Below, piece after piece: positions 20,375 to 28,480 of a stretch of 38,422 nt of DNA (its first letter is position 1; each line of letters opens with the position of its first letter). A program made the position numbers and the translations under genes. Source of the DNA: Actinomycetales bacterium (GTDB lineage Bacteria; Actinomycetota; Actinomycetes; S36-B12; UBA5976); assembly GCA_027484085.1 (NCBI GenBank), contig JAIXQF010000010.1, positions 250,970-289,391 of the forward strand. The letters run 5' to 3'. The notes below the pieces were generated by a model, which was not told the DNA's origin, did not search any database, and worked only from the letters and a program-made list of their open reading frames with translations.

Positions 20375-20847
20375 GTCGCGCCGGCATCCCAGAATCAGTA
20401 GTCACAGGATTTAATGGCTCCCGAGTCGTAATCGTTGCCTCTTCTTGGCATACCCAAATCATGGACGGTTTAATTGCTGGCGCCTGCAACATTATTGAAA
20501 GCGCAGGACTAACACCAGAAATCCATCGGGTACCTGGCACATTCGAATTACCTATCGCTGCCAAAGCTGCTGCTTTGTCTGGAGCTGATGCAGTAGTTGC
20601 ACTTGGAGTAGTTATTCGCGGTGGCACACCACATTTCGATTACGTGTGCTCAGCGGCTACCGATGGCTTGACCAGAGCAGCGCTTGATACCGGAGTTCCA
20701 ATGGGCTTTGGAGTTCTAACGTGTGACGATGAAGCCCAAGCATTAGATCGCGCAGGCTTGCCAGGCAGTTCAGAAGATAAAGGCGCCGAAGCGGCTAGTG
20801 CAGCCATGAATACTTGGACGGTTTTGCGCGCGATTCACGGCGACTAA
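20371..20847 (+). CDS. ribH: 6,7-dimethyl-8-ribityllumazine synthase
   Basis: Condenses the RibA-route pyrimidine with dihydroxybutanone phosphate; the protein usually forms capsid-like shells. 158 residues. Motifs: [50 protein letters not shown] with the catalytic His, and [17 protein letters not shown]. It ends the rib cluster; its stop TAA is also the first half of a candidate -10 box for hisE. Confidence 0.97.
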   Translation: MSRAGIPESVVTGFNGSRVVIVASSWHTQIMDGLIAGACNIIESAGLTPEIHRVPGTFELPIAAKAAALSGADAVVALGVVIRGGTPHFDYVCSAATDGLTRAALDTGVPMGFGVLTCDDEAQALDRAGLPGSSEDKGAEAASAAMNTWTVLRAIHGD

Positions 20848-20856
20848 ACTTTGAGT
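20822..20856 (+). promoter_or_regulatory. candidate leaderless promoter for hisE-hisG
   Basis: TAAACT (20845-20850) starts with the ribH stop codon and lies 6 nt before GTG 20857. TTTTGC at 20822-20827 is 17 nt upstream and could be a weak -35. No SD precedes the GTG. Confidence 0.45.
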
Positions 20857-21120
20857 GTGAAAACATTCGAGGAACTCTTTACTGAACTCACTTCTAAGGT
20901 TGCTGCTGGCGATACCAATTCAGGTACCGTCTCTGCGATTTCTCAAGGTGTTCATGCCGTTGGCAAAAAAGTTGTTGAAGAAGCAGCCGAGGCCTGGATG
21001 GCTGCGGAACACGAAAGCAAAGAGCGCGCTGCGGAGGAAATTTCACAATTGCTTTATTGGACCCAAGCCCTAATGATCGCAAGTGATGTCTCACTTGATG
21101 ACGTTTATAGGAAGTTGTAG
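20857..21120 (+). CDS. hisE: phosphoribosyl-ATP diphosphatase
   Basis: Hydrolyses phosphoribosyl-ATP to phosphoribosyl-AMP, step two of histidine synthesis. 87 residues from GTG 20857. TTG at 20851 would add two residues, but GTG gives the usual VKTFEELF start and sits 6 nt from a -10-like box. The MazG-like fold shows [17 protein letters not shown] and [16 protein letters not shown], ending in VYRKL as in actinobacterial HisE. Two nt separate it from hisG, the common actinobacterial pair. Confidence 0.94.
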   Translation: MKTFEELFTELTSKVAAGDTNSGTVSAISQGVHAVGKKVVEEAAEAWMAAEHESKERAAEEISQLLYWTQALMIASDVSLDDVYRKL

Positions 21121-21122
21121 AC

Positions 21123-21968
21123 ATGTTGCGCGTTGCCGTTCCTAACAAAGGACAGTTGTCCGACCCAGCCCGTGACATGTTGCGTGAAGCCGGCTATGCC
21201 GCAGCAGCTAACAGTCGCGAATTAGTCGTTCAAGATCCTGATAACGACGTTGAATTCTTTTTCTTGCGTCCCCGCGATATCGCAACTTATGTCGGTCGAG
21301 GAACTTTGGATGTGGGAATCACTGGCGAAGATCTACTGGCTGACTCTGGTTCACAAGCATCAACAATTTTGGAGCTAGGTTTTGCTCCTTCCACTTTCCG
21401 ATTGGCCGCGCCTCAGGGAACCGCAAAGACTGCCAGCGATCTTGCCGGAAAGCGCATTGCAACAAGTTACCCAACAATTTTGAGCAACTGGCTTACCGAG
21501 CATGGAATGTCTGCTGATGTTGTAACCCTCGATGGTGCAGTAGAGAACGCGGTTCGTCTCGGTGTTGCCGACGCGGTTGCAGACGTTGTGGCAACGGGAA
21601 CAACTTTGAAGCAAGCTGGCTTAGAGATCATCGGCGATCCAATTTTCAAGAGTCAGTCAGTTCTGATTTCCCGAAAGAACATTGAAGATCAGAATGCCGT
21701 CGATGTTTTCGTGCGACGTCTGCAAGGCGTGATTGTTGCGCGCGCGTATGTATTAGTTGATTACGACATACCTAACGCTTTGATCGAGAAGGCTTGTGTT
21801 ATCACGCCAGGTATTGAGTCACCAACTGTTTCGTCTCTGCATGATTCTGCTTGGTCAGCCGTAAGGGCAATGGTGCCTCGCAAACAAGTTCACGCCGTAA
21901 TGGATGAGCTATACGACCTAGGTGCGCGCGGAGTCATTGTCACTGACATTCACGCCTGTCGAATCTAA
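21123..21968 (+). CDS. hisG: ATP phosphoribosyltransferase, long form
   Basis: First, feedback-regulated step of histidine synthesis, joining PRPP and ATP. 281 residues, so the long form with a C-terminal histidine-binding regulatory domain that needs no HisZ. Motifs: LRVAVPNKGQLSDPA, RDIATYVGRGTLDVGITG, KRIATSYP and the PRPP loop DVVATGTTLKQAGLEII. The regulatory domain begins near residue 205. It directly follows hisE. Confidence 0.97.
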   Translation: MLRVAVPNKGQLSDPARDMLREAGYAAAANSRELVVQDPDNDVEFFFLRPRDIATYVGRGTLDVGITGEDLLADSGSQASTILELGFAPSTFRLAAPQGTAKTASDLAGKRIATSYPTILSNWLTEHGMSADVVTLDGAVENAVRLGVADAVADVVATGTTLKQAGLEIIGDPIFKSQSVLISRKNIEDQNAVDVFVRRLQGVIVARAYVLVDYDIPNALIEKACVITPGIESPTVSSLHDSAWSAVRAMVPRKQVHAVMDELYDLGARGVIVTDIHACRI

Positions 21969-21973
21969 ATTTC

Positions 21974-22657
21974 ATGGCAACCGACTTCACAGGTGCAGAA
22001 TTACCAGAATCTGACTTCGCCAATGATGATGGCTCACCAGATCCATACATTCGATCGGTTTTACGCAACTACGCCCAAAGCGCCACAGCTGAATCTGCCA
22101 GAAACTTATTGGATGCGTTACTTGATGCCCGCTTGCTAGTCCCGGTTGTTGCCGAACTTGATTCAATGGAAGCTGGCGTTGAAAAAGACAGCCATATGAC
22201 TTCGGTTGAATTCCACTCCGCCGATGGTCGACGGGCACTCTTGGCATTTTCTGGCTCAGACAGCTTGGAAGCTTGGGATGAATCCGCTAGGCCGATCCCA
22301 CGAGTTGCATTCGCTGTTGCCCAAAGCGCGATCGAGCAAGGAATGGATGCACTAATCATTGACGTCGGGGGACCAGTTCCAACTGCAATTGATGGCACCT
22401 TGCTTTCCTTACTTGCAATTGGGCCAAATCGAGAGGCTTTGCTCGATGAAGCTCTAGATTATGTCGTTGCTAAGTTGGCTGAACTACCTGGCGTGAGCGC
22501 CGCGCATTGGGATGACACCGACGAGGAAGTCACTATAACTTTGGCAATAAGTGAGCCAATTGCCACGCTTGGCGGTTCGATAACCGAGATTATTGCGGGC
22601 AGTGACCTAAACGCCTTGCTTGATCGCCCGCTTGAGGTCGCAATATCAAATGTCTAG
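21974..22657 (+). CDS. SseB-family protein of unknown role
   Basis: 227 residues, acidic and soluble, with no signal peptide or membrane segment. The N-terminal part resembles the SseB N-terminal domain (ARNLLDALLDARLLVPVV, then GRRALLAFSGSDSLEAWDESARPIPRVA), followed by a beta-rich half with GMDALIIDVGGPVPTAIDGTLLSLLA. Genes of this family lie between hisG and infC in other actinobacteria. The family name comes from a secretion-system protein, but nothing here suggests secretion. Five nt separate it from hisG; no clear SD precedes its ATG, so coupling to hisG is likely. Confidence 0.75.
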   Translation: MATDFTGAELPESDFANDDGSPDPYIRSVLRNYAQSATAESARNLLDALLDARLLVPVVAELDSMEAGVEKDSHMTSVEFHSADGRRALLAFSGSDSLEAWDESARPIPRVAFAVAQSAIEQGMDALIIDVGGPVPTAIDGTLLSLLAIGPNREALLDEALDYVVAKLAELPGVSAAHWDDTDEEVTITLAISEPIATLGGSITEIIAGSDLNALLDRPLEVAISNV

Positions 22658-22691
22658 GAAATTCAAGGATTTCCGCTTAGGATCCTTCGGA

Positions 22692-22899
22692 TTATGAGAC
22701 TTCGCTGACTTCCCATTAAACTCATAACTGACCGACCCGGTAATTCTTGAATTGCTAGGTCACACAAGCGGACATTGTTCCCACTCGCATCGCCCTTAAG
22801 GGTGTCGAGTTGGTCTGGAAACATCGCGAAAAGCGATGTGTGCACACTCGTGCATATCCAGTTGAACCCTGTTGGTTTGTACCCGTCGACAACAGGAGG
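22692..22899 (+). promoter_or_regulatory. structured 5' leader of infC, hairpin reaching the SD
   Basis: The 246 nt between the sseB-like gene and infC contain several inverted repeats: TTATGAG (22692-22698) with CTCATAA (22721-22727); palindrome CCCTTAAGGG (22793-22802); ACATCGC (22821-22827) with GCGATGT (22833-22839) around GAAAA; TGCAC (22841-22845) with GTGCA (22850-22854); and CCTGTTG (22868-22874) with CAACAGG (22890-22896). The last stem includes the first half of the SD AGGAGG (22894-22899), so folding would limit infC initiation. An open frame from 22775 crosses this region but encodes nothing family-like. I cannot place the promoter. Confidence 0.5.
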
Positions 22900-22903
22900 A
22901 CAT

Positions 22904-23821
22904 ATCAGTATTGAACCCCGCATCAACGAGCGGATTCGTGTGCCCGAAGTACGTCTTGTCGGAGCTGCTGGAGAGCAGATCGGCATTGTCGGTATCGAGG
23001 ATGCATTGCGATTGGCAATTGAAGCCGATCTTGATCTTGTAGAAGTTGCACCTGAAGCCAAGCCTCCAGTTTGCAAAATCATGGACTACGGCAAGTTCAA
23101 GTACGAAGCAGCAGTTAAAGCTCGTGAAGCACGAAAGAACCAAGTCAACACGGTCATCAAGGAAATGAAATTACGTCCAAAGATTGATCAGCATGACTAT
23201 GAGACCAAAAAGGGTCACATCGAACGGTTCCTTTCTCAGGGCGACAAAGTCAAGATCACAATCATGTTCCGTGGTCGTGAACAGTCCCGTCCTGAATTGG
23301 GTTACAAGTTGTTGCAAAAGTTAGCGACCGACATCGGTGAAAGTGCCGTAATCGAATCCTCACCTTTGCAGGACGGTCGCAACATGACCATGGTGCTCGC
23401 ACCAGCTCGTAAAACTTCTGGCAGCAAAGCCGCAAAGCCTGCTCCAGCAAAAACTGAATATCAAGCCCCAGCAGCGCCAGTTGTCGAAGCTCAAAAAGCT
23501 GAAGCAGCTGTGACTGTCGCTCCAGTTGCTGAAGTTAGCTCACCTGTTGCAGTTTCTTCAAGTTCCGATGCCAAGGCGTCTGAAGCGCCTGCATCGGCAG
23601 TGATCGAAGCTCCCGCAGTGGAAGCAGTAGTCGTTGAGGTAGCAGCAGTCGAAGCACCAGCAACTGAAGAAAAGCCAGTTGCTAAGAAAGCTGCAGCAAA
23701 GAAAGTGGCAGCCAAGAAATCAGCTGCCGCACCTTCAAGTGCCGATGCTAAGCCAGCGGTAAAGAAGGCTGCAGCCAAGAAAGTAGCTGCAAAGAAGACT
23801 TCGACGGACACGTCGAAGTAA
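22904..23821 (+). CDS. infC: translation initiation factor IF-3 with a long Lys/Ala tail, AUC start
   Basis: Binds the 30S subunit, blocks premature 50S joining and checks initiator tRNA pairing. 305 residues from ATC 22904, which follows AGGAGG (22894-22899) at 4 nt and gives (M)[19 protein letters not shown], where the family begins. ATT at 22910 (10-nt spacing) is the alternative; either codon is rare and typical of infC autoregulation. Core: N-domain to about residue 75, linker [18 protein letters not shown]-domain with [10 protein letters not shown] to about 168. Beyond it lies a 130-residue low-complexity tail of Ala, Val, Pro, Glu and Lys, with [12 protein letters not shown] repeated at 261-272 and 287-298. 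The tail is unusual. Confidence 0.93.
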   Translation: MSIEPRINERIRVPEVRLVGAAGEQIGIVGIEDALRLAIEADLDLVEVAPEAKPPVCKIMDYGKFKYEAAVKAREARKNQVNTVIKEMKLRPKIDQHDYETKKGHIERFLSQGDKVKITIMFRGREQSRPELGYKLLQKLATDIGESAVIESSPLQDGRNMTMVLAPARKTSGSKAAKPAPAKTEYQAPAAPVVEAQKAEAAVTVAPVAEVSSPVAVSSSSDAKASEAPASAVIEAPAVEAVVVEVAAVEAPATEEKPVAKKAAAKKVAAKKSAAAPSSADAKPAVKKAAAKKVAAKKTSTDTSK

Positions 23822-23871
23822 CCAAACTTCTTGTCTTACCCAAGACAAGCAAAAACAGGCAGGAGAGAAAC

Positions 23872-24066
23872 ATGCCAAAGAATAAGACCCATAGTGGTGC
23901 CAAGAAGCGTTTCCGCGTAACCGGATCCGGCAAGTTGATGAAGGAACAGGCAAACAAGCGCCACCTTCTGGAACACAAGACGAGCCGTCGCACGCGTCGC
24001 CTCTCTGTCGACCAAGTCCTGTCCCCAGCCGATGCAAAGAAAGCAAACAAGCTACTCGGCCGTTAA
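23872..24066 (+). CDS. rpmI: 50S ribosomal protein L35
   Basis: 64-residue basic protein of the large subunit, complete: [23 protein letters not shown], then [17 protein letters not shown], and end ANKLLGR. A good SD (AGGAGAG, 23861-23867) precedes the ATG. It lies 50 nt after infC and 35 nt before rplT in the classical infC-rpmI-rplT operon. Confidence 0.98.
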   Translation: MPKNKTHSGAKKRFRVTGSGKLMKEQANKRHLLEHKTSRRTRRLSVDQVLSPADAKKANKLLGR

Positions 24067-24101
24067 GCCGCAGCAGTTTGTTATAGAAGAGGAGATTTGT
24101 C

Positions 24102-24512
24102 ATGGCACGTGTGAAGAGAGCCGTTAACGCTCAAAAGAAGCGTCGTGAAGTACTTGAGCAAGCCAGTGGTTACCGTGGACAGCGTTCCCGGTTGTACCGC
24201 AAGGCAAAGGAACAAGTTACGCACTCGATGGTTTACGCCTACAACGACCGTCGTACCCGTAAGGGCGACTTCCGTCGTCTGTGGATCCAGCGCATCAATG
24301 CAGCAGCTCGTGCAAACGGCATGACCTACAACCGTTTGATCCAGGGTCTAAAGCTTGCAGAGATCGAAGTAGATCGCCGCATGCTTGCTGAACTTGCAGT
24401 TAATGACCCAGCAACATTTGCGTCATTGGTTCAGGCTGCAGCTAAAGCATTGCCGGCGGATGCCGCATCATCGGCATTGCCTAAAGAAGATGCACCAAAG
24501 GCTTCTGCCTAA
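24102..24512 (+). CDS. rplT: 50S ribosomal protein L20
   Basis: Early large-subunit assembly protein. 136 residues, about 15 more than usual. The core is complete ([62 protein letters not shown]). The extra C-terminal residues ([25 protein letters not shown]) form an Ala-rich tail that echoes the tail on IF-3 in the same operon. SD GAGGAG (24089-24094) precedes the ATG. L20 represses this operon in several bacteria; the leader here does not obviously match the known L20 sites. Confidence 0.97.
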   Translation: MARVKRAVNAQKKRREVLEQASGYRGQRSRLYRKAKEQVTHSMVYAYNDRRTRKGDFRRLWIQRINAAARANGMTYNRLIQGLKLAEIEVDRRMLAELAVNDPATFASLVQAAAKALPADAASSALPKEDAPKASA

Positions 24513-24514
24513 CC

Positions 24515-25315
24515 GTGCAATCAAGCGAAGTTCTAACGAACGTGCGCGCGCCGAAAGTGGCGCGCGCACGTCGTCTTTTGAAGCGCGGGTTCCGCGAGTC
24601 AGACGGGCTGTTTTTGGCCGAAGGTCCGCAAGCTTGTCGTGAAGCTGCGGCTACTGGAAAAGTAAAAGAATTATTTTTAACGCAAGAAGCCTTTGATCGT
24701 TATTCAGAGATTGTGTCTGCGGTAGCTGAATCAGGTGCGGAAATCATCATCTGTACTGAAGCGGTAATCGAACAATTCAGCAGCACCGTTTCGCCGCAAG
24801 GAATGACCGCAGTTGTCCGAATGTGGGAGCAGGATCCAAGCGAGCTATTCAAATCCAACCCCAAGTTAGTTGTTGCGCTTACTGCAGTTCGCGATCCAGG
24901 CAATGCCGGATCAGTGATTCGAGTCGCAGATGCTGCCGGTGCCCAAGGTGTCGTCATGTCTAGTGACTCAGTAGACCTATTCAATCCCAAAGTAGTTCGT
25001 TCATCGGTTGGTTCCATTTTTCATTTACCGATATCTGTTGGACAAGACCTTTCCGAAACTATTGCGTCGGCCCGCGCTGCCGGGATGCAGATTTTCGCAG
25101 CAGATGCCAATGGGGTCTCGCTTTATGGTGGTGTGGATTTAGCGAAACCAACAATGTGGGTTTTCGGAAATGAAGCGTGGGGGATACCAGCTGAAGTTCT
25201 AGAACTTGTTGATGAAGTAGTCAGCATTCCAATTTACGGCCAAGCTGAATCCCTCAACTTAGCAACTGCCAGTGCAGTTTGCTTGTATGCAAGTGCGCAA
25301 GCCCAGAACGCTTAA
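24515..25315 (+). CDS. TrmH/SpoU-family RNA 2'-O-methyltransferase
   Basis: SAM-dependent ribose methylase of rRNA or tRNA; the exact target cannot be read from sequence. 266 residues from GTG. The substrate-binding N-domain is RAPKVARARRLLKRGFRESDGLFLAEGPQAC. The knotted SPOUT core has motif 1 DPGNAGSVIRVADAAGAQGV near residue 128, motif 2 VFGNEAWGIP near residue 215 and motif 3 IPIYGQAESLNLATASAVCLY near residue 240. It lies 2 nt after rplT, its conserved actinobacterial place. Codons 9-19 are embedded in a 13-bp GC hairpin that could end part of the upstream transcripts. Confidence 0.93.
   Translation: MQSSEVLTNVRAPKVARARRLLKRGFRESDGLFLAEGPQACREAAATGKVKELFLTQEAFDRYSEIVSAVAESGAEIIICTEAVIEQFSSTVSPQGMTAVVRMWEQDPSELFKSNPKLVVALTAVRDPGNAGSVIRVADAAGAQGVVMSSDSVDLFNPKVVRSSVGSIFHLPISVGQDLSETIASARAAGMQIFAADANGVSLYGGVDLAKPTMWVFGNEAWGIPAEVLELVDEVVSIPIYGQAESLNLATASAVCLYASAQAQNA
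24540..24580 (+). terminator. terminator-like hairpin inside the start of the trmH-family gene
   Basis: A 13-bp perfect stem, ACGTGCGCGCGCC (24540-24552) with GGCGCGCGCACGT (24559-24571), closed by the six-base loop GAAAGT and followed by a short T run (TTTT at 24576-24579). It lies 28 nt past the rplT stop and within conserved codons of the methyltransferase. It may act as a partial terminator for infC-rpmI-rplT or as a roadblock to the downstream start. Confidence 0.6.
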
Positions 25316-25387
25316 GTTCTTAAATCTCGCTCCACTTTCCATCCGCAAGTAGGCTGTAAGCGTTATCAAAACTTCAGGAGTTGTAAT

Positions 25388-26416
25388 TTGTCAGCCTCAC
25401 CAGTTCGCGTAGGACTACTTGCTTATGGCGCCATCGGCGACGAGCACAACAAAGCAGTTCTTGCCACACCAGGCTTGTCTTTAGCAGCGGTCTGTGACAC
25501 CAACTCCGAACGCCTCGAAGCCGCGCTGCTAATCTCCCCAGATGCAAGAACCTTTACTGATGCAAACGAGATGTTGAGTTCTGGCGAAATCGATCTTGTT
25601 GTTGTCTCTACGCCACCAAACAGCCATTACGACTGGGCAAAGAAGGCGCTGTCGCAAGGTATTCACGTGGTTCTGGAAAAGCCAATGGCTTTAACTACTG
25701 AACAATGTGACGAGTTAATGGCGCTGGCAAAAACTGCTGAATTGCTTTTAGTTGTCTATCAAAACCGTCGCTACGATCTTGATTTCTTGACCATGAAGCA
25801 TCTAATCGATTCCGGTGAAATCGGCGATGTTTTCCACTACGAAAGTTTTGTTGGCGGTTACTCAAAGCCTTGTTCCTACTGGCATTCAGATGCCGAAGTT
25901 TCGGGTGGCGCAATCTTTGACTGGGGCAGCCACTTCATAGATCAGATTTTGGCCATCGTGCCATCTCAGGTCGCACATGTTTCTGGTTTAAACCAAAAGC
26001 GCGTTTGGGATCACGTTACAAATGCTGATCACGCTCAAGTCACCGTCAATTTTGCAGACGGCGTTTTAGCGACCTTCGTCAATTCAGATTTAGCTGCAGC
26101 GCGTAAGCCAAAATTCTTTGTACTAGGAACCAAAGGCGCAATAGTTGGTAACTGGGACACTTCAGCTGGAGATTCTGTTGCCGACTTGCCGGCAAACATC
26201 ACCTTGAATCGTGCTGATGGCAGTTCTGAAGTGATTCCATTTGTTTCGAGCACACCGTTTTCGTTCCATACGTCACTAGCCAGTTTCCTTGCTGACGGCA
26301 CACCAATGTCTGTTAATGCTGCACAGTCACGAGATGTAGTTGCGATCATGCAAGCTGCCGAAGAGTCAGCATTGCAAAATGGCATGCCCGTTAGCCCGAG
26401 CCTGTTGCGCGCATGA
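25388..26416 (+). CDS. Gfo/Idh/MocA-family oxidoreductase
   Basis: NAD(P)-dependent oxidoreductase of the sugar and inositol dehydrogenase superfamily; substrate unknown. 342 residues from TTG, which has a clear SD (AGGAG, 25376-25380, 7-nt spacing). The Rossmann domain covers about residues 1-120 (VGLLAYGAIGDEH; AYGAIG is a degenerate GxGxxG), with EKP at 97-99 in VVLEKPMALTTEQC. The C-domain follows (WGSHFIDQIL near 181). It overlaps the next gene by 4 nt, so the two are made together. A -10-like TAGGCT (25350-25355) may drive the pair. The pair sits between trmH and pheS, which are adjacent in many actinobacteria. Confidence 0.88.
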   Translation: MSASPVRVGLLAYGAIGDEHNKAVLATPGLSLAAVCDTNSERLEAALLISPDARTFTDANEMLSSGEIDLVVVSTPPNSHYDWAKKALSQGIHVVLEKPMALTTEQCDELMALAKTAELLLVVYQNRRYDLDFLTMKHLIDSGEIGDVFHYESFVGGYSKPCSYWHSDAEVSGGAIFDWGSHFIDQILAIVPSQVAHVSGLNQKRVWDHVTNADHAQVTVNFADGVLATFVNSDLAAARKPKFFVLGTKGAIVGNWDTSAGDSVADLPANITLNRADGSSEVIPFVSSTPFSFHTSLASFLADGTPMSVNAAQSRDVVAIMQAAEESALQNGMPVSPSLLRA

Positions 26417-27360
26417 CAATTCGCTGGGGTTTTCTCGGAGCTAGTTGGGTTGCATCAACTGCATTAGTTCCCGCAGTCGCCTCAGCCAACAATGCAAGTC
26501 TTTTCGCTGTTGCAAGTCGAGACCCAGAGCGATCTCGCACACTTAATCCAACCAAAGTTCATGCGACATATGATGACTTGATTTCAGATCCAGACGTTGA
26601 CGTGGTGTATATCTCGCTCGCTAATCATTTGCATCTGGAATGGGCAGTTAAGTCCCTGAATGCCGGCAAGCATGTTTTGTGTGAAAAGCCACTTGCAACG
26701 AGTTATTTCGAAGCCAAAGTTATGGCCGATGCTGCCATTGCAAATGACAAGTTGTTAGTTGAAGCAGTTTGGACTCGCTGGCATCCAAGGTTTGAACGAA
26801 TGGTTGAACTAGTTCGTAACGGAGATATTGGGAAATTGCAAAACATTGACTCCGCATTTACTTTCACCACCACCTTTACGGAGAACTATCGCCTAGTTCC
26901 CGAGATGGGTGGGGGAAGTCTTTTAGATGTTGGACCATATCAGGCTCACGTTTGGGCAGCGCTGGCTCCTAAAGATGCAAAACTAAAGATTGAGTCGGCA
27001 ACTGCAAATCTAGGACCAACCGGAATCGACTTAACCACCCAAGCCACAGCAATCCTGAGTGATGCAATTGCGGTGTCAGCCCTGACTTCATTCGAGCAGG
27101 ATGAAAAGCAATCACTAGCGATTGCCGGCCAGAGTGGAAAAATTGAATTTCCGTTAGGCCAAGCTTTTACATCTTGGAAAGAAGCCAGTTCTCTCCAAAT
27201 CGGTGACCACGTGGAGAACTTTGCTCCGGTAGATCCGTTCACCTTGATGATTGAGTCAGTTGGAAGGCGAATTAACGGCGACGCTGCCTGGTTGCCAAGT
27301 CTTCGTGAATCCCTTTGGGTAATGGACGCGCTCGACGAGATCAAGGCCTTTTCCCGATAA
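26413..27360 (+). CDS. Gfo/Idh/MocA-family oxidoreductase, second of pair
   Basis: 315 residues, with the same fold as its upstream neighbour but clearly different in sequence, so not a recent duplicate. Rossmann start IRWGFLGASWVASTALVPAV, EKP at 91-93 in VLCEKPLATSYFEAK, and C-domain GGGSLLDVGPYQAHVW near residue 163, where the catalytic His/Asp region lies in this family. LGASWVA resembles the dihydrodiol- or xylose-dehydrogenase-like branch, but substrate is not predictable. ATGA overlap with the preceding gene. Its stop TAA forms part of a candidate -10 box for pheS. Confidence 0.87.
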   Translation: MTIRWGFLGASWVASTALVPAVASANNASLFAVASRDPERSRTLNPTKVHATYDDLISDPDVDVVYISLANHLHLEWAVKSLNAGKHVLCEKPLATSYFEAKVMADAAIANDKLLVEAVWTRWHPRFERMVELVRNGDIGKLQNIDSAFTFTTTFTENYRLVPEMGGGSLLDVGPYQAHVWAALAPKDAKLKIESATANLGPTGIDLTTQATAILSDAIAVSALTSFEQDEKQSLAIAGQSGKIEFPLGQAFTSWKEASSLQIGDHVENFAPVDPFTLMIESVGRRINGDAAWLPSLRESLWVMDALDEIKAFSR

Positions 27361-27370
27361 GATTGCTCAC
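27358..27370 (+). promoter_or_regulatory. candidate leaderless promoter (-10) for pheS-pheT
   Basis: TAAGAT (27358-27363) starts with the stop codon of the preceding gene and lies 7 nt before the pheS GTG. No SD precedes that GTG. A -35 is not obvious. Confidence 0.4.
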
Positions 27371-28480
27371 GTGAGCGCCCCAAATAAATCCTTTGATCCA
27401 GTTGAAGTAACCACTCTTTCTCCTGAAGCTTTGGCAGGTTTTGTATCTGAGGCAATCTCCGCTATTTCTGCGGCTAATTCCCTTGAGGAGCTAAAGGATG
27501 TTCGGCTAGCCCATACCGGCGATCGCTCACCGCTTTCCCTTGCCAATCGCGAGATCGGCGCTCTGCCTCCGGCTGCGAAAGCCGAAGCCGGAAAGCGAAT
27601 GGGAGAGTCACGAGGTGCTGTGAATGCCGCACTTGCTGCCCGCACCCAAGAACTTGAAGCCTTGCGTGATTCAGCCCTACTTATTGAAGAGGCAGTTGAC
27701 GTCACCACCGCAACCGGAGTTCGCGCCCAAGGTGGCCGTCACCCAATAACGACAATTCAAGAGCAGATTGCCGATGTATTCGTAGCCCTTGGCTACCAGC
27801 TGGCTGAAGGTCCGGAGATCGAATCTGAATGGCTGAACTTCGACGCGCTAAACATTGCTCCGGATCACCCAGCTCGCACAATGCAAGACACATTCTTTAT
27901 TGGCAGCGAGGATTCTGGAATTGTTCTTCGCACTCACACTTCACCGGTACAGATTCGCTCAATGTTGAATCGCGAATTGCCAATCTATGTGATCTGTCCA
28001 GGTCGGGTTTTCCGAACTGATGAACTTGATTCCACACACTCGCCAGTTTTCCACCAGGTTGAAGGCCTAGTCATTGACAAGGGCATCACCATGGCTGACT
28101 TAAAGGGCACGCTGAATCACTTTGCTCAATCAATGTTTGGCGAAGGCATCGTTACTCGCCTTCGACCTTCATACTTCCCATTCACTGAACCATCAGCTGA
28201 AGTAGACTTACAGTGCTTCGTCTGTCGCGGCACATCCGTTGATAACCCAGATGCACCTTGCCGAACCTGCCGGAGTGAAGGCTGGATCGAATGGGGCGGC
28301 TGTGGCATGGTCAATCCAAAAGTTTTAGTTGCGACTGGCATTGATCCAGAAATCTATAGTGGCTTTGCGTTTGGCATGGGCCTAGAGCGCACTCTTATGT
28401 TCCGTCACGGCATTACTGACATGCGTGACATGGTCGAAGGCGATGTCCGCTTCACTCGCGCATTTGGGTTAGGTGTCTGA
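27371..28480 (+). CDS. pheS: phenylalanyl-tRNA synthetase alpha subunit
   Basis: Catalytic subunit of the alpha2-beta2 class II synthetase. 369 residues from GTG. An N-terminal coiled-coil arm (about 30-110) binds tRNA. The catalytic domain includes GRHPITTIQEQIADVF, motif 2 ICPGRVFRTDELDSTHSPVFHQVEG and motif 3 GFAFGMGLERTLMFRHGI. A Cys-rich insertion near 281-310 (CFVCRG, CRTCRSEGW, GGCGMV) has a zinc-ribbon-like layout known in some PheS. One-base overlap (TGATG) couples it to pheT. Confidence 0.97.
   Translation: MSAPNKSFDPVEVTTLSPEALAGFVSEAISAISAANSLEELKDVRLAHTGDRSPLSLANREIGALPPAAKAEAGKRMGESRGAVNAALAARTQELEALRDSALLIEEAVDVTTATGVRAQGGRHPITTIQEQIADVFVALGYQLAEGPEIESEWLNFDALNIAPDHPARTMQDTFFIGSEDSGIVLRTHTSPVQIRSMLNRELPIYVICPGRVFRTDELDSTHSPVFHQVEGLVIDKGITMADLKGTLNHFAQSMFGEGIVTRLRPSYFPFTEPSAEVDLQCFVCRGTSVDNPDAPCRTCRSEGWIEWGGCGMVNPKVLVATGIDPEIYSGFAFGMGLERTLMFRHGITDMRDMVEGDVRFTRAFGLGV

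Noticed and set aside
22775-22903. N-terminal extension of infC from ATG 22775
   Set aside because: The extra 43 residues do not resemble IF3, cover the hairpin-rich leader, and leave the strong SD at 22894 without purpose; the AUC start explains it.
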